Positions 50,629 through 60,260 of a DNA stretch of 64,000 nt are shown one piece after another. The notes beneath the pieces were generated by a model. It was not told the origin of the DNA. It worked only from the letters and a program-made list of their open reading frames with translations, and did not search any database. A program made the translations under genes and the position numbers. Within the stretch, counting starts at the first letter, position 1; each line of letters begins with the position of its first letter. Origin of the DNA: Planctomycetota bacterium (GTDB lineage Bacteria > Planctomycetota > UBA8742 > UBA2392); contig JAOSKM010000003.1 in NCBI GenBank assembly GCA_027493625.1, positions 725,028 to 789,027 on the forward strand. The letters run 5' to 3'.

Positions 50629-51204
50629 GGAAGACCTCGCTTTCAGCTCGTGGGCGACCTCCAGGCTGCCGTCGATGTTCTCCTCGGCCTTGGCCGTGGA
50701 TTCCTCGGCGCGTTTGAGGGCATCTTCCACGCGCTTCTCGATCGCCAGCTGACGCTGCACGATGTCTTCAAAGGCCTGCTGGTTCTCGGCCAGCTTGCGC
50801 AGCAGCTCGGGATTCCTGCCCAGCAGTTCGCGCAGCTTGGCCTCGTCTTCCGCGATCTGCCTGATTTCCTCGGCCGACTTGCCGGCCAGCCTGGCGGCTT
50901 CGTCGGGGTTTTCTTTCAGGTACTCGCGCAGGCCCTCGGGCAACTCATCAAGCTTGCCCTCTTTCATGGCGTCGCGCACCTTCTTCATGCGCTCGGCCAC
51001 GATGTCGGCTTTGGCGGGCCCCAGCGAGGTCTTGGCGAGCTCTTTCTCGAGCCCGTCCATCTCCTTGCTGGCTTCTTTCATCAGCTTGTGCAGGTCGGCC
51101 AGCAGCTCTTCGCGCGACTTTGAACCCAGGTCCTTCTCGTCCTGGGCGAAAGCCGGCGCGCCGAGCAGGCCGCAACAAGCCAGTGCGAACAATACGCGTT
51201 TCAT
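50626..51204 (-). CDS. Exported coiled-coil protein
   Basis: 192 residues from the ATG at 51204 (GGAGG six bases upstream; TATAAT further up at about 51241-51246). Signal peptide 'RVLFALACCGLLGAPAFA', then an almost continuous charged coiled coil. No catalytic motif. Coding-like sequence continues past the stop (see 50309-50628). Confidence 0.7.
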   Translation of the reverse strand: MKRVLFALACCGLLGAPAFAQDEKDLGSKSREELLADLHKLMKEASKEMDGLEKELAKTSLGPAKADIVAERMKKVRDAMKEGKLDELPEGLREYLKENPDEAARLAGKSAEEIRQIAEDEAKLRELLGRNPELLRKLAENQQAFEDIVQRQLAIEKRVEDALKRAEESTAKAEENIDGSLEVAHELKARSS

Positions 51205-51283
51205 GGCCACCTCCGGCAGGGGATCGGGGCACTTCTGCAGATTATACGACGCCAGCGTGTCGCCGGTTCGTGGAATTCCGGTT

Positions 51284-52204
51284 TCAGGCGTAAAGGTCGG
51301 GGTAGAGCTGCTGCAGCTGCTGCTTCAGGGCCGCGTGCATTTCGTACAGGAACACTTCGGCGTAGTCCGGGTCCACGGGCTTGCTGTAGTTCATGCGCGT
51401 GGCCAGCGCCGCCGCCGCGGCCATGGCGGCCTGCTGGCGCGCCTCGCTGCCGATGGTGCTGAGCCGGGTGCCGAATTCCTCCAGGCGCACGTAGTCTTCC
51501 GGCGTGAGCCGCGAAATCTCTTCGGCATTCAGCGGAAACTCGTGGTGCGGAAGCATGAAGTAGGGCGGCACGTACGGCGTGTTCCAGTTGCGGTGCGGCA
51601 CCTTCTGGATCACCACCAAAGTGTCCGCCACGAAGTCCGGGATGCCGCGGGTCTTGCGGTCCACGAACATCACGATCGCCAGCGCATGGAACGGCGCCAG
51701 CGCGAACAGGATCTCCGCGCTGAACACGCCCAGGAACAACAGGCACGGCACCGGTCCGATGATCAGGAAGCGCATGAACGCCCGCACCATGCCTTCCCTG
51801 GGGCCGATCTCTTCGCCGTCTTCCTTGATCACGCGCAGCTTCATGATGCGCTTGCCGGGCGTCTGCCCCGAGAAGATGCCCTCGAACACGAAGAAGTAGC
51901 CGACGTTGATGAAGAAGAACGCCAGGATCACCAGCAGCAGCGTGATGTTGCCCCCGCCGCTGAAGGCCGTTGCAGCCGCCACCATCATGCCGACCAGGAA
52001 CAGCACCATCACAGCCAGGATGATGATCCCCATGTCGAGCAGAAACGCGAGCGAGCGCGCGAAAGGGCTGGCGACCTCGAAGGCCGCCTTGACGTCCTCC
52101 GGCAGCATCACCTCGTGCTTCCAGGCCAGCGTGCCGACGCGGTCGGCACCCGGCTCAGGCCGGGTGGCATCGGTGAATCCCGCGCGGTAGGATACGGGCT
52201 GCAT
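51284..52204 (-). CDS. RDD family membrane protein
   Basis: 306 residues. After a 45-residue cytoplasmic lead ('SPFARSLAFLLDMGIIILAV') come three or four transmembrane helices with the RDD pattern: Arg in 'FARSL', Asp in 'LLDMG' and 'GQTPGKRIMKLRVI'. The C-terminal 120 residues are soluble. RDD proteins are found beside SpoIIM, MoxR and DUF58 genes; some transport ions or act in envelope functions. Divergent from the SpoIIM-like gene. Confidence 0.85.
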   Translation of the reverse strand: MQPVSYRAGFTDATRPEPGADRVGTLAWKHEVMLPEDVKAAFEVASPFARSLAFLLDMGIIILAVMVLFLVGMMVAAATAFSGGGNITLLLVILAFFFINVGYFFVFEGIFSGQTPGKRIMKLRVIKEDGEEIGPREGMVRAFMRFLIIGPVPCLLFLGVFSAEILFALAPFHALAIVMFVDRKTRGIPDFVADTLVVIQKVPHRNWNTPYVPPYFMLPHHEFPLNAEEISRLTPEDYVRLEEFGTRLSTIGSEARQQAAMAAAAALATRMNYSKPVDPDYAEVFLYEMHAALKQQLQQLYPDLYA

Positions 52205-52210
52205 ATCGCT

Positions 52211-52302
52211 AGGTTATAGGTTTCAGGTTGTAGGTTGTAGGGTCTCTGTCCTGCGCGTCCAATCCTGAGCTACAACCTACAACCTAACACCTACAACCTG
52301 GT
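52211..52302. repeat. Hairpin of GGTTGTAGGTT words
   Basis: Left arm with tandem TAGGTT/GTAGGTTGTAG words, right arm with CTACAACCTACAACC. It occupies the promoter region between the divergent RDD and SpoIIM genes. Confidence 0.75.
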
Positions 52303-52317
52303 GTTCGCTTGGCCGGA

Positions 52318-53307
52318 ATGCAGCACCATCACATCTCACAGACCGCGACCCGCGCCCTGGATCGCTGGCGCTACCTTGCCTTTGAAGGTCTGGCCTGGTC
52401 GCGCGTGCGTGCTCGGCCGCGCAACCTGGACGTGGTCGAGAACTTCACGGCCGCTTACCGGCGCAGCGCCACGGAACTGGCGCGTGTGCGCGCCTTCAGC
52501 CCCGACAAGCGCCTGGCCGATTTCATTGAACAAGGCGTCGCCACCGCCCACTTCGCAGTGCACCGCCGCAAACGCCCCACCATGCGCGAAGCCGTCGAGG
52601 GCGCGTTGTTCGGCGTGCCCGCGGCCGTGCGCAGGCTCTGGAAGTACCACGCGCTCTCGCTGCTGATCACGGTACTGACCACGGTCATCTCATTCACGGC
52701 CGTGACCTGGGCGCCCGAGACTTACTATCTGTTCGTGGACCGCGGCCTGGCGCAGGGCCGCGACCCCTCCGCCAGCCGCGAATACCTGGCGGAAGGGCTG
52801 GGGCCGCAGGAGGGCGCACTGGACCAGGAGATGGTCTTTGCCGGCCGCCTGTTCACGCACAACACCAAGGTTGCGTTCCTGTGTTTCGCGTGGGGCTTCG
52901 TGCTGGGGTTGCCGACGATCTACCTGCTGGTGAAAAACGGCCTGATGCTGGGCGCGTTCCTGGGCCTGTTTTTCAGCAAGGGGCTGGGGGTTGAGGCCGT
53001 GGCCTGGCTGGGCCCGCACGGCGTGCCGGAAATCGGCGCGATCATATTGTGCGGCGGCGCAGGCATGGCGATCGGCCACAGGCTGCTGAACCCGGGCAAC
53101 CTGCCGCGCCGGCGCGCCCTGACGAAAACGGCCATGGACGCCAGCATCGTGGCGCTCGGCTGCGTGCCGCTGCTGATGAGCGCCGGCGTCATCGAGGGCA
53201 TCTTCCGCCAGAGCCACGCCGGCCTCGGCCTGCGCTACGGCCTGATGGCCGTCATGTTCGTGATCTGCACGGGCTGGCTGTTCTTCGTGAAACGCCGCGC
53301 CGCCTGA
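52318..53307 (+). CDS. SpoIIM/stage II sporulation protein M-like membrane protein
   Basis: 329 residues from ATG 52318; an in-frame TTG three codons earlier is possible. A cytoplasmic N-region precedes five or six transmembrane helices; the family hallmark 'FTHNTKVAFLCFAWGFVLGLPTIYLL' (in two parts) and 'PHGVPEIGAIILCGGAGMAIG' are present. In non-sporulating bacteria this family lies next to RDD, MoxR and DUF58 genes, as here. Confidence 0.88.
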   Translation: MQHHHISQTATRALDRWRYLAFEGLAWSRVRARPRNLDVVENFTAAYRRSATELARVRAFSPDKRLADFIEQGVATAHFAVHRRKRPTMREAVEGALFGVPAAVRRLWKYHALSLLITVLTTVISFTAVTWAPETYYLFVDRGLAQGRDPSASREYLAEGLGPQEGALDQEMVFAGRLFTHNTKVAFLCFAWGFVLGLPTIYLLVKNGLMLGAFLGLFFSKGLGVEAVAWLGPHGVPEIGAIILCGGAGMAIGHRLLNPGNLPRRRALTKTAMDASIVALGCVPLLMSAGVIEGIFRQSHAGLGLRYGLMAVMFVICTGWLFFVKRRAA

Positions 53308-53333
53308 CGCGTGCCAATCCTGCCTGTGCGCCG

Positions 53334-54650
53334 TTACAACTTGCCGCTGGTTACCACGCGGCCGTAGAGGTTGAGCAGGGGCCCGGTCAGCTCGGCGGGC
53401 TCGGCGTCGATGGTGTGCACGCCCATGCTGTGGATGCGCGCCAGGATGTTGAAGCGCTCCTCAAGAAGCGTCAGGGACGCGAGCTGGCGGTAGGCGTCGC
53501 TGACGTCGTTCACCTCGGCCGCGATGGTTTCATGGAACACCGGGTCGCGCATGGCGGCGACGATCGCCACGTGTTTGCGGCTGATCTGCGCGATGCTGCG
53601 CTGCAGCTCCCAGCCCTGGGCCTCGTTGTCGAAGTCGGTGGCCAGCACCACCAGTGAGCGGCGGCCCAGCGCCTGGTTCATGCGCACGAAGGCGTTGGTG
53701 AAAGCCGTTTCCGTGTGCGCGGGCTTCACGCCCAGGCTGGCACGCACGATGCGCGCCAGCTGGCCGCTGCCGCCCTTGGGCGGGATCAGCGTCTGCACTC
53801 CGCCGTCGAAAACGACCAGCCCCACCAGGTCGCCGCGCTGCAGGGCCGCCGCGGCCAGCCGTGACAGCGCCGCCAGCGCCAGGTCAACCTTGCGCACGCC
53901 GCCCACGCGGGTGCCCATCAGGCGGCCGGCGTCGCAGGCCAGCATCACGTGGCGGCGGCGCTCGGGGATGTAGCGGCGCACGGCCAGCGTGCCGGTGCGG
54001 GCGTAGGCCTTCCAGTCCACGCTCTGCGGCGGGTCGCCGGGCACGTAGGGCGCGAGGCTCTCGAACTCGCCGCCGTGGCCGATGCCGCGCGCTCGCGTGA
54101 TGCCGGCATCGGCGTCGCGGGCGGCCTTCAGTATCAGCTCGTTGCTGCGCAGGATCTCGACGCCGGGGATCGCCGCCACGGCGGCGGTCGCGGGCACGCG
54201 CAGGATGCGGCGCATCAGGCGCAGCGGGCCCGGCGCTTCCACCGTGACGTCGCCGAACTGGTGCTCGCCGCGGTCAAGCGCGTGGTATTCAAGCGACCAC
54301 GTTTCCTGCTCGTCGCCGCCGATACTGAAGGGCAGCGGCTCGCGCGGGCCATCCAGCGCCTCGGGCACGATGTCGTGCAGGCGCCCGCGCACAGCCATGC
54401 GGCCTTCGTTGGACACCGTGAGGCGCATGGCGAAACCGGCGCCCACGCCCACGTCCGCCGGCAACTGCCGGACGACCTCGACGCTGCCGCGCCTCGGCAG
54501 CAGCAGGGTGTCCACGCCCAGCGCCAGCAGCAGGCCCAGGCTGACCGCCAGCCAGGGCATGAACAGCGAAGGCTGCGCCAGCACCAGCACGCCCAGCGCC
54601 AGCGGCGCGATGGCGAGCAGCATTGCAATCCTGGTCGGCGAGTAGCCCAT
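53334..54650 (-). CDS. DUF58 domain protein
   Basis: 438 residues. Two N-terminal membrane helices (about 8-48), a beta-domain, then DUF58 with 'GDPPQSVDWKAYARTGTLAV' and a vWA-like C-domain ('HVMLACDAGRLMGTRVGG', 'SLVVLATDFDNEA'). It follows moxR and probably works as its partner in cofactor insertion or envelope assembly. Last gene of the operon that starts at 59200. Confidence 0.92.
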   Translation of the reverse strand: MGYSPTRIAMLLAIAPLALGVLVLAQPSLFMPWLAVSLGLLLALGVDTLLLPRRGSVEVVRQLPADVGVGAGFAMRLTVSNEGRMAVRGRLHDIVPEALDGPREPLPFSIGGDEQETWSLEYHALDRGEHQFGDVTVEAPGPLRLMRRILRVPATAAVAAIPGVEILRSNELILKAARDADAGITRARGIGHGGEFESLAPYVPGDPPQSVDWKAYARTGTLAVRRYIPERRRHVMLACDAGRLMGTRVGGVRKVDLALAALSRLAAAALQRGDLVGLVVFDGGVQTLIPPKGGSGQLARIVRASLGVKPAHTETAFTNAFVRMNQALGRRSLVVLATDFDNEAQGWELQRSIAQISRKHVAIVAAMRDPVFHETIAAEVNDVSDAYRQLASLTLLEERFNILARIHSMGVHTIDAEPAELTGPLLNLYGRVVTSGKL

Positions 54651-54656
54651 GGGGTC

Positions 54657-54791
54657 CGGTTTCAGGGTCCAGGTTTCAGGTTACCGGGGTGTCATTGCGT
54701 CCTGTTTCAATTGGATTCGCATCAAGAGGCAGGTTTCCAGAGCGGGGTTGGCTTTTCCCTGACACCTGAAACCTGTCCCCTGCAACCTGCT
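54657..54791. repeat. Hairpin of AGGTTTCAGG words
   Basis: Words TTTCAGG and CCAGGTTTCAGG on the left are answered by CCTGAAACCTG and CCTGCAACCTG on the right, between moxR and DUF58 genes in the same operon. Confidence 0.65.
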
Positions 54792-55817
54792 TTACCTCGG
54801 TACCGGCACGCGCTTCACGATGTCGTCCAGAATCTGGTCCGTGCTGGTGCCCTCCAGCTCCGCGGCCGCGGTGCGGTACAGCCTGTGGCGCAGGGCCGCG
54901 GGCGCCAGCTCGCGCACGTCGTCGGGTACCACGAAGTTGCGCCCGTAGGTGGCCGCCAGCGCGCGGCTGGCGCGCAGCAGCATCACGCCCGCGCGCGTGC
55001 TCGCGCCGGCGCGCAGGAACGGGTGCTCACGCGTGGCCCGCACGATCTGCAGCGCGTAGTTGGCGATTTCCGGCCGTACTTCCACGCGGTAGACGGCGCG
55101 GCGCATGCCCATGATTTCGCCGGTGCCGAACAGGTGGTCTTTCAGCAGGCCGGAAAACTCGTCGCCGGTTTTCGGCGCGCCGTGCAGCTGGAAGATTGCC
55201 AGCTCGTCCTGCTCGGCGGGGTAGTCGACCATCAACTTGAACAGGAAGCGGTCCAGCTCGGCCTCGGGCAGCGGGTAGGTTCCCTCGTTCTCGAGCGGGT
55301 TCTGGGTGGCGATCACGGTGAAGACTTCCGACAGCTCATGGTCATGGCCGTCGGCGGTGACGATGCGCTCCTGCATGGCCTGCAGCAGCGCGGCCTGGGT
55401 GCGCGCCGGCGCGCGGTTGATTTCGTCGGCCAGCAGCATCTGCGTGAACACCGGCCCGCGCCGGAACTCGAAAGCGGCGCTGTCGGGCCGGAAGATGCTG
55501 GTGCCTGTGATGTCGCTGGGCATCAGGTCAGGCGTGAACTGGATGCGCCGAAACTCCAGCGCGCAGAGCTTGCTGAGTGTGCGCACCAGCAGCGTCTTGG
55601 CCGTGCCCGGGTTGCCCTCCAGCAGCACGTGGCCGCCGACCATCAGCGCGACCAGGATGTGCCGCACCACGCCCGGCTGGCCCTTCACCACGCGGTCCAC
55701 GTGGGATTCCAGCACGTTGGCGAACTTGCCGATACGCAGCTCGACCGGCTCGGCGTGGCCCGCCGCGGGCTGTTCCGCCGGCTGTCCCGGCACGTCGCTC
55801 TCGAAACCTTCGTTCAT
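54792..55817 (-). CDS. MoxR-family AAA+ ATPase
   Basis: 341 residues. Walker A 'GNPGTAKT' at 68-75, Walker B 'LLADEINRA', sensor '[21 protein letters not shown]' (split), and the C-terminal lid. GAGGCG lies before the ATG. Unlike the MoxR at 19416 it is intact and sits in the DUF58/DUF4350/DUF4129 setting typical of housekeeping MoxR proteins. Confidence 0.95.
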   Translation of the reverse strand: MNEGFESDVPGQPAEQPAAGHAEPVELRIGKFANVLESHVDRVVKGQPGVVRHILVALMVGGHVLLEGNPGTAKTLLVRTLSKLCALEFRRIQFTPDLMPSDITGTSIFRPDSAAFEFRRGPVFTQMLLADEINRAPARTQAALLQAMQERIVTADGHDHELSEVFTVIATQNPLENEGTYPLPEAELDRFLFKLMVDYPAEQDELAIFQLHGAPKTGDEFSGLLKDHLFGTGEIMGMRRAVYRVEVRPEIANYALQIVRATREHPFLRAGASTRAGVMLLRASRALAATYGRNFVVPDDVRELAPAALRHRLYRTAAAELEGTSTDQILDDIVKRVPVPR

Positions 55818-55830
55818 GTCGCCTCTTTTC

Positions 55831-57111
55831 TTACCCGAAATCCCAGTCGCTGTGGTCGGCCTCGCCGGTGCGCTTCTGGTGCGCGACTTTGCGTGCCGCG
55901 TTTACCAGCCGCTCTTCGTCGCTGCCGCCCTGGATGCGCGTGATGCGCCCGGTCTTGCCCTTCTGGATCGTCCGCGTGCCCGCGCCCGCACCCTGCACCT
56001 GCGCGCCGCCGGTGCCCAGCACCAGGCGCGAGCGTTTCAGCACGCGCTTGTAGGCGGTGTGGTGGTCCTGCGCGCGCTCCATCATGCGGGCCAGGCCCTC
56101 GATTGCGTACTTGCGCGCCTGGCGGTCCTGCGGCTCGGCCGAGCGCGGGCGCAGCACCGTGGCCTGGCGCCAGGCGAACAGACCCAGCAGCAGCAGCGCT
56201 GACAAAGTGACCCACAGGCCGGGAGGCGTGGCGGCCAGGTACTCGAGGCTCGCGTCCGTCGAGAAGCCGTGCAGGTCTTCATCAATCAGGATCGCGCCGT
56301 TGCGGGGCGTGAACTCGAAGAAGTGCATCGCCATCTCGGCGGCACCAGGCTTGGCGATGAAGCGGTTGGTGAAGATGTCCGGATCGCTGAACAGCAGCAC
56401 ACCGCCCTGGCCGGTGTGTTCCTCGGCGCGGTACAGCAGCGCCACCGGGTCGCCGATTTCATTGGCCGCCAGTATCTCGAAGTTGCCGGGCAGGTCGCGC
56501 GGCGTGCGGAACACCTGGGCCACGCCCTCCACCTCGACGGTCAGCTCCCGGCCGATTTCCGGCCACCAGATCACGCGCGTGGTTGGCGCCTCGCTGCGCG
56601 ACACTTCCAGCCAGCGGTCAAAGCCCGTGGCGCGCAGCACCTCGCGCACTTCCTCAAGGGGATGCAGGTTCTCCTCCAGCACCAGCTCGCCGTCCTGGGG
56701 CGACTCCAGCACGCTGTAGTGCCGCTTGGGCAGCACCAGCACCACGCTGCTGTCACGGTCGCGCACGGCCGCGAACAACTCCGTGAACTCGCCGCTGTAA
56801 CGCTCCACGAACTCGGGCCCCGGCTCGAGCAGTGCCAGCGTTTCGGTCTCTGAGCCGTTGGGCTGGGGCGGGCGCAGTTTCACGTCGCCGCTGCGGACTT
56901 CGCGGTTGTTACTCTGAAGCAGCTCGACCAGCGCCCGGTGGCCGCCCGGCGAGGTCGAGTACGAGTTGGTGAAGTTGTCCGGCGCCAGCGGCTGCTCGAA
57001 GAGGCCGGCCAGCAGGTACAGCAGCGTGGCGCCGCCGAACACGCCGACCAGGATCACGCGCATCAGCGTCTCGCGGCGCGCTTCGTCGCGCGGCTTGGGG
57101 GGCTCGTTCAT
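55831..57111 (-). CDS. DUF4350 domain membrane protein
   Basis: 426 residues. An N-terminal transmembrane helix (about 18-38) is followed by the DUF4350 start 'NSYSTSPGGHRALVELLQ', an extracytoplasmic domain, a second transmembrane helix (about 300-318, 'GLWVTLSALLLLGLFAW') and a cytoplasmic tail. Overlaps the upstream DUF4129 gene by four bases and precedes moxR by 13 bp. Confidence 0.85.
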   Translation of the reverse strand: MNEPPKPRDEARRETLMRVILVGVFGGATLLYLLAGLFEQPLAPDNFTNSYSTSPGGHRALVELLQSNNREVRSGDVKLRPPQPNGSETETLALLEPGPEFVERYSGEFTELFAAVRDRDSSVVLVLPKRHYSVLESPQDGELVLEENLHPLEEVREVLRATGFDRWLEVSRSEAPTTRVIWWPEIGRELTVEVEGVAQVFRTPRDLPGNFEILAANEIGDPVALLYRAEEHTGQGGVLLFSDPDIFTNRFIAKPGAAEMAMHFFEFTPRNGAILIDEDLHGFSTDASLEYLAATPPGLWVTLSALLLLGLFAWRQATVLRPRSAEPQDRQARKYAIEGLARMMERAQDHHTAYKRVLKRSRLVLGTGGAQVQGAGAGTRTIQKGKTGRITRIQGGSDEERLVNAARKVAHQKRTGEADHSDWDFG

Positions 57112-57935
57112 TTCAGCACCCCCTGCGGCTCGATGCGGCCAAGGCTCACCGACCAGCTGTTGAACTCGCCGTGGTCCGGCCGGTAGTCGGCATAGCGCAC
57201 ACGCTCAACCAGCGGCAGCAGCTCGCGCACTTCGCGGCGCGTCTCGGCCGCGCGCACCAGGCGCAGGGCATCGCGCCAGGTGCGCACGTCGCTGCTTTCG
57301 ACGCAACCCTGCCAGCCGGCGCGCAGCCAGAATATGCGGTACGCCAGCAGGGTGGCGGCCGCGTAGTCCTGGCGGGCCAGCGCCTCGTCGTATTCGCGCC
57401 TCGCGATGGCGAGCGCGTCCTCGAAGGCCTGATCGAGCGCGGGCTCGTCGGCGACGGGCTCGACCTCCGGCTCACCGGCTTTCTTCTTCGCGGACTTCTT
57501 CGACTTATCGGACTTCTGCTTCGGCTTGCGCTTGATGCCAAGCAGCGCCTTCACAATGAAGAACAGCGCCACGGCCGCGCCGCCGATCAGCACGATCCAG
57601 GCGATCACCTCGAACAACGAGCCGATCCAGCCCGGCAGCGACAGCCCGTCGCCGCCGCTGCCGCCGCTTCGCGGGTTGGCACGAACGCCGGTTTCGCGCC
57701 GCGGCGTGCCTTCGGGGTTGGCGTCGCGCCGGTACTTGCCGCCGTTGCTGCTTTCGCCGTCGCCGCCGCCGTTTTCGCCGCCGCCGCTGGGTCGGCGGCT
57801 CTCGATGCGGTAGCCCTTGTACTCGGGCTGGCTGGTGATGCGCTTGGCCTGCTCGTCATGGCGCTGGGCGGCCAGCGCCGGGCTGAACGCGCACAACAGG
57901 GCCAGCAGGCTGATCGTCAGCAGGCGCGAAGTCAT
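57108..57935 (-). CDS. DUF4129 domain membrane protein
   Basis: 275 residues from ATG 57935; the longer frame is the Pro-rich tail of the neighbour. Signal peptide, a Gly/Ser/Arg-rich linker, a transmembrane helix (about 110-132), a Lys-rich segment and the C-terminal DUF4129 domain ('ARREYDEALARQDYAAATLLAYRIFWLRAG' in parts). Overlaps both neighbours by four bases (ATGA), showing tight operon structure. Confidence 0.82.
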   Translation of the reverse strand: MTSRLLTISLLALLCAFSPALAAQRHDEQAKRITSQPEYKGYRIESRRPSGGGENGGGDGESSNGGKYRRDANPEGTPRRETGVRANPRSGGSGGDGLSLPGWIGSLFEVIAWIVLIGGAAVALFFIVKALLGIKRKPKQKSDKSKKSAKKKAGEPEVEPVADEPALDQAFEDALAIARREYDEALARQDYAAATLLAYRIFWLRAGWQGCVESSDVRTWRDALRLVRAAETRREVRELLPLVERVRYADYRPDHGEFNSWSVSLGRIEPQGVLK

Positions 57936-59200
57936 GTACGCCCCGGCCCGCGCGGCGGAAAACTGGGCCCCGGCCGGCGCACACCCGGCAGGGGCGGTGG
58001 GTTGGGATTCGGCTGGGGCCACTGCGGGCCGGGCTGCTGCTGGGGCCACTGGGGAGGCGCCTGCTGCGGCCACGGTTGCTGGGGCGGCCACTGCGGGTTG
58101 CCGCCCGGAAACGCGCCCGGCATTCCTGGTTGCGGACCCCAGTGAGGTTGCGGGGCGGCCATGCCCGCCTGCGCGTGGCGCACCGCGGCCGGGCGCTGTA
58201 CCGGCCTGCGCACGCCCTGGCGACGGGCGCGTTCGCCTTTCCAGCCCTTGGGCACGTAGCCCAGATCCGGGTTGAAGCGATAGCGCTGCATCTCGCCTTC
58301 GTCGATGCCGAAGTTGCGCGCCATCACGGCCAGGTCGTAGCTTTCCTTGCGGCAGCGCATGTCGAAGTAGAAGACCACCAGCGGCATGAAGAACAGCGGC
58401 AGCAGCACCGCGTCCCAGGCCAGGTTTACCACCACGCCCAGCAGCGGCCAGCCTTGTTCAAGGGCCAGGGTCTCCAGCACTGCCCCCGGGATGCCCAGCA
58501 AACCCGGGATCCCCGGCGCGCCGACCACCAGCGTCACCACGAACAACACGCCGATCAGCCGCATGCGCGCGCGCTTGGTAAGGTAGGCAGAGCGCGGGTA
58601 AGACTCGTTGGCCTGTGCGTCATCCAGCATCACCACCACGGTGTTCAACCCGTACACCGAGTTGTACCAAAGCAGCAGCGGCAGCCACGCGGTCCAGAGC
58701 ACGAAGCCGATCAGCACGGCCGCGCCCTTTTCATCGGCGTCCCACAGCACGAAGGGCGGCGCCCAGCACAGCAGGGTCAGGCCCGCGACCACCACCACGT
58801 GCAGGAACGCCGTGCCGGCGACATGGCCGAAACGGCTGTAGACGGCGCGCATGACCTCGGAAAGGGATGGGTTGCCGCCGACATAGACGCGCGCAGTCAT
58901 GTAGTAGATGCCGGCCGCCCCGATACTGAAGGCGAAGCCCACGCCCGCGAGCTTCAGCAGCCAGTAATAGACGGCGTAGCGGCTGGGTTCGAGCACGCCG
59001 GGGGCCTCGGCCTCGATACGGCCGGCCCAGTCGTAGGGCTCAAGGGCGAAGTAGAAAAGCACGGCCACGGCCAGCATGGGCAGCAGCCAGCAGATCAGCA
59101 TCCAGCGCAGTGCGCCGACGAAGTTGGCCATGAACAGGGAAAAGCCGCGCCCAAGCACGTCGTTGAATTCAAGCGGCCGAAGATCAAACGCCTTGCGCAT
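57932..59200 (-). CDS. Multi-pass membrane protein with Pro/Gln-rich tail
   Basis: 422 residues from ATG 59200. About six transmembrane helices (e.g. 'MLICWLLPMLAVAVLFYFAL', 'LIGVLFVVTLVVGAPGIPGL') resembling DUF975/glycerophosphodiesterase-associated membrane domains, then a 110-residue low-complexity tail of Pro, Gln, Trp and Gly. First gene of the five-gene operon ending with DUF58. Confidence 0.78.
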   Translation of the reverse strand: MRKAFDLRPLEFNDVLGRGFSLFMANFVGALRWMLICWLLPMLAVAVLFYFALEPYDWAGRIEAEAPGVLEPSRYAVYYWLLKLAGVGFAFSIGAAGIYYMTARVYVGGNPSLSEVMRAVYSRFGHVAGTAFLHVVVVAGLTLLCWAPPFVLWDADEKGAAVLIGFVLWTAWLPLLLWYNSVYGLNTVVVMLDDAQANESYPRSAYLTKRARMRLIGVLFVVTLVVGAPGIPGLLGIPGAVLETLALEQGWPLLGVVVNLAWDAVLLPLFFMPLVVFYFDMRCRKESYDLAVMARNFGIDEGEMQRYRFNPDLGYVPKGWKGERARRQGVRRPVQRPAAVRHAQAGMAAPQPHWGPQPGMPGAFPGGNPQWPPQQPWPQQAPPQWPQQQPGPQWPQPNPNPPPLPGVRRPGPSFPPRGPGRT

Positions 59201-59268
59201 TCCCAAGCCTGCGACGGAACCAAGGCCGCATTATGGCTTGGCCGCCACAGGTTCTGTAGAGGCGACGG

Positions 59269-59877
59269 TCAGAACAGCAGGCCGAACTGGATGAGGTCTT
59301 GCCTTAGTTTTTCGAGGCTGGTGAACCTCAGGCCTATCAGGCCGGCGTCGGTGGCTCCCTGCACGTTCTCTTCGCGGTCGTCGATGAACAGGGTCTTGGC
59401 CGGGTCGGTGCCGAGCTTGTGCAGGGCGCGCTGGTAGAACTGCGGCTCCGGCTTCAGGTGCCCGAACTCGTAGCTTACGGCCTGGGCGCGGAACAGCTCG
59501 AGGCACGTCAGCTCGCGCTGCATGCGCGCGTGGTGCAGCTTGTCGGTGGTGCTGGCCAGCGCGGTCGGCAGGTGCACGGCCAGGCCGCGCGCGAAGTTGT
59601 CCATCTCGGCGTCGATGCTGATGGCCTGGTTCCAGATCTCGGCCCAGTCCTCGCGCGTGAACTCGATTTCAAAGCGCCACTTCAGAAACAGCGCGACGCC
59701 CGACGGGTGCTTCGAGCCGCGGTCGAATTCTTCCTTCAGCCCGCGGTCGTACAGCTCGATGCGCAGCACCTCGGCGGGCAGGCCGGTTTTGGCCTCCCAG
59801 GCCTCGTACATGGCTTGCTCGTGCACGTTCACCAGCACGCCGCCCGCGTCGATCAGGATGCCTTCGAGTGCTTTCAC
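59269..59877 (-). CDS. HAD-superfamily hydrolase
   Basis: 202 residues from a GTG at 59877, overlapping the RidA stop by four bases. Motif I 'GILIDAGGVLV' keeps D10 but has Gly at the position of the general-acid Asp, as in epoxide-hydrolase-N-domain-like HADs. Motif II Ser/Thr in 'ALASTTDK', motif III Lys in 'HLKPEPQFY', motif IV 'LFIDDREENVQGA'. Probably a small-molecule phosphatase or a degenerate one. Confidence 0.85.
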   Translation of the reverse strand: MKALEGILIDAGGVLVNVHEQAMYEAWEAKTGLPAEVLRIELYDRGLKEEFDRGSKHPSGVALFLKWRFEIEFTREDWAEIWNQAISIDAEMDNFARGLAVHLPTALASTTDKLHHARMQRELTCLELFRAQAVSYEFGHLKPEPQFYQRALHKLGTDPAKTLFIDDREENVQGATDAGLIGLRFTSLEKLRQDLIQFGLLF

Positions 59878-60260
59878 GACAGCAGCGCCTCCAGCTCAAC
59901 CTCGATCAGCATCTCCGGCAGGATCAGCTTGCGCACCTCCACCATGGTGGCGGCCGGCGGGTATTGCCGGAAAAACTCGGCGTGGGCGCGGCCGAAGTCT
60001 TCGGCGAAGCGGATGTCGGTGACGTACATGCGCGTGCGCACCACGTGTTCGGGCTGCGCGCCGAGCTCGGACGCGGCCTTGAGCGCGACCTCGAAGCAGC
60101 GGCAGGCCTGGGCATAGGCGTCGCCCGGCGCGAAGGTGTTGCCGTCGTCGCCCACGGGCGCGGTGCCGGCCACGTAGACGTGGCGGCCGACGCGCACGGC
60201 GCGGCGGTAGCCGAACTTTTCTTCCCAGGGCGAGCCGGAGCTGACGACTTTGCGGTCCAT
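59874..60260 (-). CDS. RidA/YjgF family protein
   Basis: 128 residues. Family pattern 'RVGRHVYVAGTAPVG', 'VVRTRMYVTDI' and 'TMVEVRKLILPEMLIEVE', including the Arg near 110 used in enamine/imine hydrolysis. CATACT at 60269-60274 places +1 two bases before the ATG. Translationally coupled to the HAD gene downstream. Confidence 0.88.
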   Translation of the reverse strand: MDRKVVSSGSPWEEKFGYRRAVRVGRHVYVAGTAPVGDDGNTFAPGDAYAQACRCFEVALKAASELGAQPEHVVRTRMYVTDIRFAEDFGRAHAEFFRQYPPAATMVEVRKLILPEMLIEVELEALLS

